DNA of 64,000 nt, taken from positions 1-64,000 of the forward strand of contig JAKYXN010000026.1 of the NCBI GenBank assembly GCA_022538095.1, in the 5' to 3' direction. This DNA is from Puniceicoccaceae bacterium K14. Lineage in GTDB: Bacteria; Verrucomicrobiota; Verrucomicrobiia; Opitutales; Opitutaceae. The notes beneath the pieces were generated by a model that searched no databases, had not been told where the DNA came from, and saw only the letters and a list, made by a program, of their open reading frames with translations. Below, piece by piece: positions 59,924-64,000 of this stretch; the stretch's first letter is position 1; the number at the start of each line of letters is the position of its first letter. A program made the translations under genes and the position numbers.

Positions 59924-61021
59924 TTATTTTCCAATCTCGGCTCGGAGTTGGGTGCTACTTATGTCGTGTTGCCCGTCCAGGTGAATGAAAAGATGGCGGA
60001 AGCGACTATTAATTTCTAAGTCGTGTACAGTTACGAAGTTGGCTCCATCGTGACGTCCAAGCACAAAGAATTTTGTATTCAAATCGTCGAGTTCTGCTAG
60101 CATGTGGTCTACGACGTAGCCCCAATTGGGTTCGAGAAGACGAGAGACTGCGTCGGCCCCAGCAATGAAGTGACTACCCGGACGCTTGCGAGCTTTGTCG
60201 ATATAGTTAGGTTCACCTTGGGTTACTGTGATAGGGCGTTGCGTTTCGACTGGCTCTTTGTCTTGCAATGATGCGATTCGTCGCAGGAGGTCTGCAATCG
60301 ATAGCGCTTGTTTGTTGGGTGGAGTGGCTTCGATATGAAAAACTGCCTTCAAACCTGTGATGCGTTCGGCTTCAAGGCAGGCATGCCGATGACCATCGTG
60401 CATTGGATTGAAATTTGCAGGAAAATACAAACCAGTGGAAGGGGACTCTTTTAGCCGACTGCCGTCGGGCATGAATGTTGAATGATGGGCGATACGTTTG
60501 AGGGCCGTTTCATCCGATTCGCTCTGAATTTCTTCACTGATGATGTCTGTCAGCAATTGCTCCATGGTATCGGCGATCAAATTGTCGTGCGCTTGACGCG
60601 CGTCTTGGCCGGTATTTTTTTCGAACACAATTTCGTGGTGGAAGACGCCGCCTTCGCAAATGATCGCAATGTGGGCTCGTTGTTTACCTCTTGGTAGTTG
60701 TGACGTGGCTACAGCAGCCGTCACCGCAGCTCCAATCGGTTTTCTTGCTTCCGTCGCATCGGCCGCGATTGTTTGGCAGGCACGGATGTAGGCGGTGATG
60801 GCCATATCTATGGCGACATCTCGATTGCAATATTTATGATCATCGGGCTCGAAACCGATAAACCTGTCTAGTTTATTCCGAGCTTGGATGAGCGTACTGC
60901 CTGTCAAGTACTGGCTGCTACCAGGTGTCTGCCATAAACGAGTGGCAAAGGCAGGACCTGCGCCGGCGGCGGCAAAGTGCAGCATTACTTTAGCGTCGAT
61001 CAGTATTTGGTGGAGATTCAT
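59924..61021 (-). CDS. CinA-like domain fused to an NMNAT-like nucleotidyltransferase
   Basis: 365 residues. Residues 5-165 resemble the CinA C-terminal (PncC, NMN amidase-like) fold: FAAAGAGPAFATRLWQTPGS, SQYLTGSTLIQARNKLDRFI, GAAVTAAVATSQLPRGKQRA. Residues 197-365 resemble the nicotinate/nicotinamide mononucleotide adenylyltransferase fold: GLYFPANFNPMHDGHRHACL with HxGH at 208-211, HFIAGADAVSRLLEPNWGY, and the C-terminal ISSTQLR (354-360). PncC turns NMN into nicotinate mononucleotide, the substrate of NadD, so a fused two-step NAD-recycling enzyme would make sense; the activities are inferred. It stands alone. Confidence 0.7.
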   Translation of the reverse strand: MNLHQILIDAKVMLHFAAAGAGPAFATRLWQTPGSSQYLTGSTLIQARNKLDRFIGFEPDDHKYCNRDVAIDMAITAYIRACQTIAADATEARKPIGAAVTAAVATSQLPRGKQRAHIAIICEGGVFHHEIVFEKNTGQDARQAHDNLIADTMEQLLTDIISEEIQSESDETALKRIAHHSTFMPDGSRLKESPSTGLYFPANFNPMHDGHRHACLEAERITGLKAVFHIEATPPNKQALSIADLLRRIASLQDKEPVETQRPITVTQGEPNYIDKARKRPGSHFIAGADAVSRLLEPNWGYVVDHMLAELDDLNTKFFVLGRHDGANFVTVHDLEINSRFRHLFIHLDGQHDISSTQLRAEIGK

Positions 61022-61055
61022 AGATCATCGAAAGTCGAGTTGACTTTTGACGAAG

Positions 61056-61478
61056 CTACATCTCCCGTTTTTTCGTGTCCAGCTTTAGCTTGGGGAAGTC
61101 CGTATCGACCTCCTGGCGGAGTTCGGCTAGCTTTTTATCCGAAAGTCCATGAGAAATAACGTACCCGAGTTGTTCTGTGAAAAAATCCTCTAGAGAGACC
61201 CATTTTCCATGCGTTTTGACTCGGTGTGTCCAAGCGCAGATTACAAGCATGTCTCGCATGGAGTTTGACTTGTTGATATAATACCAAGTGAGCCAGATAC
61301 TGATAGTGCCTACTAAGGCGATTAGACAAGCGCCCAGGTAGGCGGTGCTTTTAGCGTATTCTGAATCGGCCTTTAGATACAGACCAATAAATTGGTACTC
61401 TGCATTCGCGAAGATGAAGATTACCATCAGAACGTAGACAAGCACTTGAGCCAATAGAATAGCAAAATGCTTACGCAT
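61056..61478 (-). CDS. Small two-helix membrane protein
   Basis: 140 residues from the ATG at 61478; GTG at 61508 is possible but has no ribosome-binding site. Two helices (FAILLAQVLVYVLMVIFIFA and STAYLGACLIALVGTISIWL) and a cytoplasmic part with MRDMLVICAWTHRVKTHGKW, VSLEDFFTEQLGYVISHGLS. I do not recognise the family. It lies 34 bp upstream of the CinA/NMNAT fusion on the same strand and could be co-transcribed. Confidence 0.65.
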   Translation of the reverse strand: MRKHFAILLAQVLVYVLMVIFIFANAEYQFIGLYLKADSEYAKSTAYLGACLIALVGTISIWLTWYYINKSNSMRDMLVICAWTHRVKTHGKWVSLEDFFTEQLGYVISHGLSDKKLAELRQEVDTDFPKLKLDTKKREM

Positions 61479-61714
61479 TCTGGGATTGTATGAATTATCA
61501 GTTTTCACAACGGTTATAAGTAGAGATTAGAATTGGATTCTCGTTTTCTCTACGAAGATAAAAGTGATTTGGATACACTTTTCTAATACATTGAACTAAG
61601 ATCTCTATGCCCTTAATCACTAGCTGAATTGCGAATGGAGGAAGGCAGGGATGCGGCATTAGTATGCGTTCCCACTTTATGGTAAGGAAATCAGCTAGGA
61701 AACGCCTTTAATCG

Positions 61715-62968
61715 CTAATTTCCGTTTTGCAAACGGCGCTTTAAGAGACTTCGGATGGCTGGAGTAGGTGCAGTCTTTAAGGCTTTGGTGCGATAAGTTG
61801 TTGCTAGCTCTGTGTTTCCGTTTCGTTTGTGTAAATCACTCAACACTGCTGCCCACTGATAAGATCCAATGAGCCAAGAGGGCGGCTCGAGGTCCTCGAG
61901 CAAATCGAGAGCCGCTTGGGGACCTTTGAACTCAGCAACCGCGACGGCCCGATTCAAGGTATGAATTGCGGACGGACTAATCTTGTCTAGCAACGCATAA
62001 CATTCTTCGATTTTGCACCAACGTGTTGTGTTAAAACTAGGAGCGAGACAGTGTTCGGCCGCGATTCCCGCTTCAGCGTGGTAGCGAGAAAAGAGATTCC
62101 CCTCAGCAGACCGAGCAAGCCAGTGCAATCCGTGTTTGATCGATAACTGATCCCAAAGCTCTCGATCTTGTTCTTCGAGCAGTATGAGGCTTCCTGAAGA
62201 GGAATCTTGGCGGGCTCCGATGCGAGAGTAATGCAGATGCATAAGAGCGAGGAGAGCGTAGGTTTCTGGTCCTCGACCGATTGGGTGTTCTGCAAGCAGG
62301 GTCGTTAAGCGAATCGCTTCGTTACACAGTTCTCGACGAATAGCTGTTTCTGTGTGGGAGGAGAGATAACCTTCTGTGAATAAAATATAGAGCGTCTTTC
62401 TGACCGATGAAAGTCGCGCTGTGAAGTCTCTTTCAGTCAGATTCGTTAGCCGACTTGAATTTTCCCGTAGCTTTTTACGGGCTCGAGTGAGTCGTTTGTA
62501 TGTATTCGCTTCGCTGATAAATAGCCTCAGAGAAATCTCTCGGACGTCGAATCCGCAAAGCGTTTTCAATGCGAGGACGAGCTGAGATTCAATAGGAATT
62601 ATGTCATCGCAGCAGACGAACAACATTCGAAGAAGGTCGTCTTTGATTTCCTCTTCGAGAAATACATTTGGGTCGAGGCTCTCATTCTCTGAATAGATAC
62701 TTAGTGTGTTTTCTTCTAGAATACGGTCGCGATTGGCTCGCTTTCGGAATTCGCCGAACAGATTGTTGCTGGCTACTCTGTAAAGCCAGGCAGAGGGGGT
62801 ATCTGGTTCTCCTGAGACCGGCCAAGATTCAATGGCAGTTGCCAATGCGGTTTGAACCGCATCTTCAATATCTGCGAGGTATTGCACTCCTACACGACGC
62901 GATAAGGCAGAAACGAGTCTGCCATATTCGTGTCGGAAGAAGTGGTCAATACGTGTTGAGTTAGGCAA
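61715..62968 (-). CDS. ECF42-type RNA polymerase sigma factor
   Basis: 417 residues, long for an ECF factor. Region 2 spans IDHFFRHEYGRLVSALSRRV, DIEDAVQTALATAIESWPVS, TPSAWLYRVASNNLFGEFRK; region 4 has IPIESQLVLALKTLCGFDVR, EISLRLFISEANTYKRLTRA. The C-terminal 240 residues are the DUF6596/TPR-like extension typical of ECF42 (LHYSRIGARQDSSSGSLILL, ALYLLD-type CYALLDKISPSAIHTLNRAVA, RNGNTELATTYRTKALK). The start is TTG; TAA-TTC just before it leaves no alternative. It follows the DGPF/YciI gene by 3 bp, the classic ECF42 partner. Confidence 0.9.
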   Translation of the reverse strand: MPNSTRIDHFFRHEYGRLVSALSRRVGVQYLADIEDAVQTALATAIESWPVSGEPDTPSAWLYRVASNNLFGEFRKRANRDRILEENTLSIYSENESLDPNVFLEEEIKDDLLRMLFVCCDDIIPIESQLVLALKTLCGFDVREISLRLFISEANTYKRLTRARKKLRENSSRLTNLTERDFTARLSSVRKTLYILFTEGYLSSHTETAIRRELCNEAIRLTTLLAEHPIGRGPETYALLALMHLHYSRIGARQDSSSGSLILLEEQDRELWDQLSIKHGLHWLARSAEGNLFSRYHAEAGIAAEHCLAPSFNTTRWCKIEECYALLDKISPSAIHTLNRAVAVAEFKGPQAALDLLEDLEPPSWLIGSYQWAAVLSDLHKRNGNTELATTYRTKALKTAPTPAIRSLLKRRLQNGN

Positions 62969-62971
62969 GAA

Positions 62972-63313
62972 TTAACCAATCTCTCGAATTTCGACACTAG
63001 AGCCTGGCATTCCGATTCCTGGGCTCTCCAAAGCGATGTTAGCCGCTTCCTCTAGGCTATCGGCTTGTACGATCATGTAGCCGCCGATGATTTCTTTTGA
63101 TTCAACGAAAGGACCGTCAACGACTCCTTCTGATGTTACGATTTTGCCACCGCTTTCGAGTTTGCCACCGAGGTCAACTAGGTTGTCTTGGAACTTTTCT
63201 TTCCAGGCATGGAATTTAGCGTACATTTCCTCCATCTGTGAAGGAGACGGAGCTTGATCGTCGCATTTGCCTGATTCACTTCTTTGAACGCATAGGAATT
63301 TCTTTTGAGACAT
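62972..63313 (-). CDS. YciI-like DGPF domain protein
   Basis: 113 residues. MSQKKFLCVQRSESGKCDDQ, then a helix (QMEEMYAKFHAWKEKFQDNL) and the signature VVDGPFVESKEIIGGYMIVQ. DGPF proteins belong to the YCII family and nearly always sit beside ECF42 sigma factors, as here. The role is not settled. It is first in the two-gene unit and probably depends on the sigma factor for its promoter. Confidence 0.9.
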   Translation of the reverse strand: MSQKKFLCVQRSESGKCDDQAPSPSQMEEMYAKFHAWKEKFQDNLVDLGGKLESGGKIVTSEGVVDGPFVESKEIIGGYMIVQADSLEEAANIALESPGIGMPGSSVEIREIG

Positions 63314-63571
63314 AATTAGTAATGATTTTTGTTTAGATTAATGATGGTTTATTAGCTTGTTCGATTGTGTGATGCGTAAAGGAAGCTTTTTTGGACACTC
63401 ATACCAAAAAAAAGTTAAAATGGCAGCTAATGCTCGTCCAATTTGAAAAGAATTGGTTGTCGTACTCGATGCGACCTGGCTTCTGGCAAAAACAGTATTC
63501 CCAATGCAAGGGCTAATGTTTTGATAGTTGGAGACATTTGGGGAGTTATCTAATTAGGGCATTTATGTGTT

Positions 63572-64000
63572 TTAGTTTGGATTTCCCAACTTGTCGTTCA
63601 ACCCAGTGGCTCGTTTGACTTGAGTTGAGAGGCCTTTGATCAAGGCTAACTTATCGCCTCGAATTTCTAGTGTATCGCGGGCGCGGCTGAATGCTGTGTA
63701 GATGAGTTCTTTGCTGAGGTGAGCTTCATGGCGTTCGCTTAGGAAGATGGAAACATGGGAAAATTCGGATCCTTGGCTTTTGTGAATGCTTAGTGCAAAT
63801 GCGGCTTCGTGGCGAGGAAGGCTAGATATGGGAAACTGACGGATGTCGACTCCATCAGTGTTGGAGAAGCAAGCTTTTAGCTTGCCGTCGATTTCCCAAA
63901 TGAGACCGAGGTCGCCATTGTAGAGTTCCGAGTCGTAATTGTTTTCCAATACGATGATTGGAAGACCGTGAAAAAGTTCGTCGCTTTCACTTGCGCCCCC
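63572..64000 (-). CDS. recD: Exodeoxyribonuclease V alpha subunit (RecD), C-terminal part
   Basis: Partial: 142 codons to the stop at 63572, open at the right edge of the window. The visible part has the RecD C-terminal block: LPIIVLENNYDSELYNGDLG, then the UvrD-like motif FALSIHKSQGSEFSHVSIFL and LIYTAFSRARDTLEIRG. RecD is the 5'-3' helicase of RecBCD or a RecD-like helicase; the distinction needs the N-terminus. Gene symbol is tentative for that reason. Confidence 0.85.
   Translation of the reverse strand, partial: GGASESDELFHGLPIIVLENNYDSELYNGDLGLIWEIDGKLKACFSNTDGVDIRQFPISSLPRHEAAFALSIHKSQGSEFSHVSIFLSERHEAHLSKELIYTAFSRARDTLEIRGDKLALIKGLSTQVKRATGLNDKLGNPN

Overview
The window reads as chromosome of a Verrucomicrobiota bacterium, most likely a marine or aquatic Opitutales (Puniceicoccaceae-like) member. 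This rests on gene content only. The markers are a PEP-CTERM protein with the VPEPST...RRK tail, a double-length UvrA of 1,883 residues, a complete Amuc_1102/1101/1100/1099/1098-type pilus locus in the Akkermansia gene order, a rhombosortase beside a VIT/VWA protein, and a secreted protein with the NISTRG/RGVGP domain common in Opitutus-like genomes. There is no integrase, transposase, CRISPR array, phage module or rRNA. Two tRNA genes are present.

Layout. 1-2.7 kb: a TetR regulator divergent from a DsrE-like and a PPOX-like gene. 2.8-9.6 kb: glycosyltransferase and tandem-duplicated uvrA. 9.7-14.4 kb: holin-superfamily-IV membrane protein, HtrA protease, lpdA, tRNA-Arg, ACT protein. 14.5-18.6 kb: enlarged adenylate-kinase-like protein, NarL-type regulator, pseudo-kinase/REC/HPT protein. 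18.6-26 kb: RecO-like and DUF502 genes, SNF2 helicase, then a tightly packed tyrA-aroA-cmk-plsC run. 26-33.8 kb: a 40-residue membrane peptide, PIN-TRAM protein, two envelope-glycan genes, MscS, an exopolysaccharide-initiating sugar transferase and the PEP-CTERM protein. 33.9-38 kb: pdhA-pdhB-pdhC and a Nudix hydrolase. 38.1-45.1 kb: pilus/secretin locus. 45.2-48 kb: secreted protein, 5'-3' exonuclease, CAT-anticodon tRNA, SHD1-like protein. 48-51 kb: VIT/VWA protein and rhombosortase. 51.2-54.7 kb: small secreted proteins. 54.7-58.3 kb: membrane protein, TetR, ada, alkA. 58.4-64 kb: PRMT-like methyltransferase, STAS-like protein, CinA/NMNAT-like fusion, small membrane protein, ECF42-type sigma factor with its DGPF/YciI partner, and the 3' end of recD at the window edge.

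How genes work together. pdhA-B-C encode E1 alpha, E1 beta and E2 of pyruvate dehydrogenase, with E3 (lpdA) about 20 kb away. aroA and tyrA belong to aromatic amino-acid synthesis. uvrA, RecO, RecD, Ada, AlkA and SNF2 form a scattered repair set. The envelope theme is strong: PEP-CTERM with an EPS initiator, rhombosortase with a likely single target, and a secretin/PilM-type machine.

Most interesting items: the VIT/VWA protein whose GlyGly-CTERM-like signal is internal and followed by a 116-residue tail, with an A7 run at the junction; a bacterial protein with PRMT signatures (YFDSY, two-glutamate loop, THW loop); the CinA/NMNAT-like fusion; three repeat-like peptides inserted in UvrA; and a pair of 19-bp operator-like sites upstream of a membrane-protein/TetR gene pair. 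All calls come from reading sequence by eye; no database search was run.
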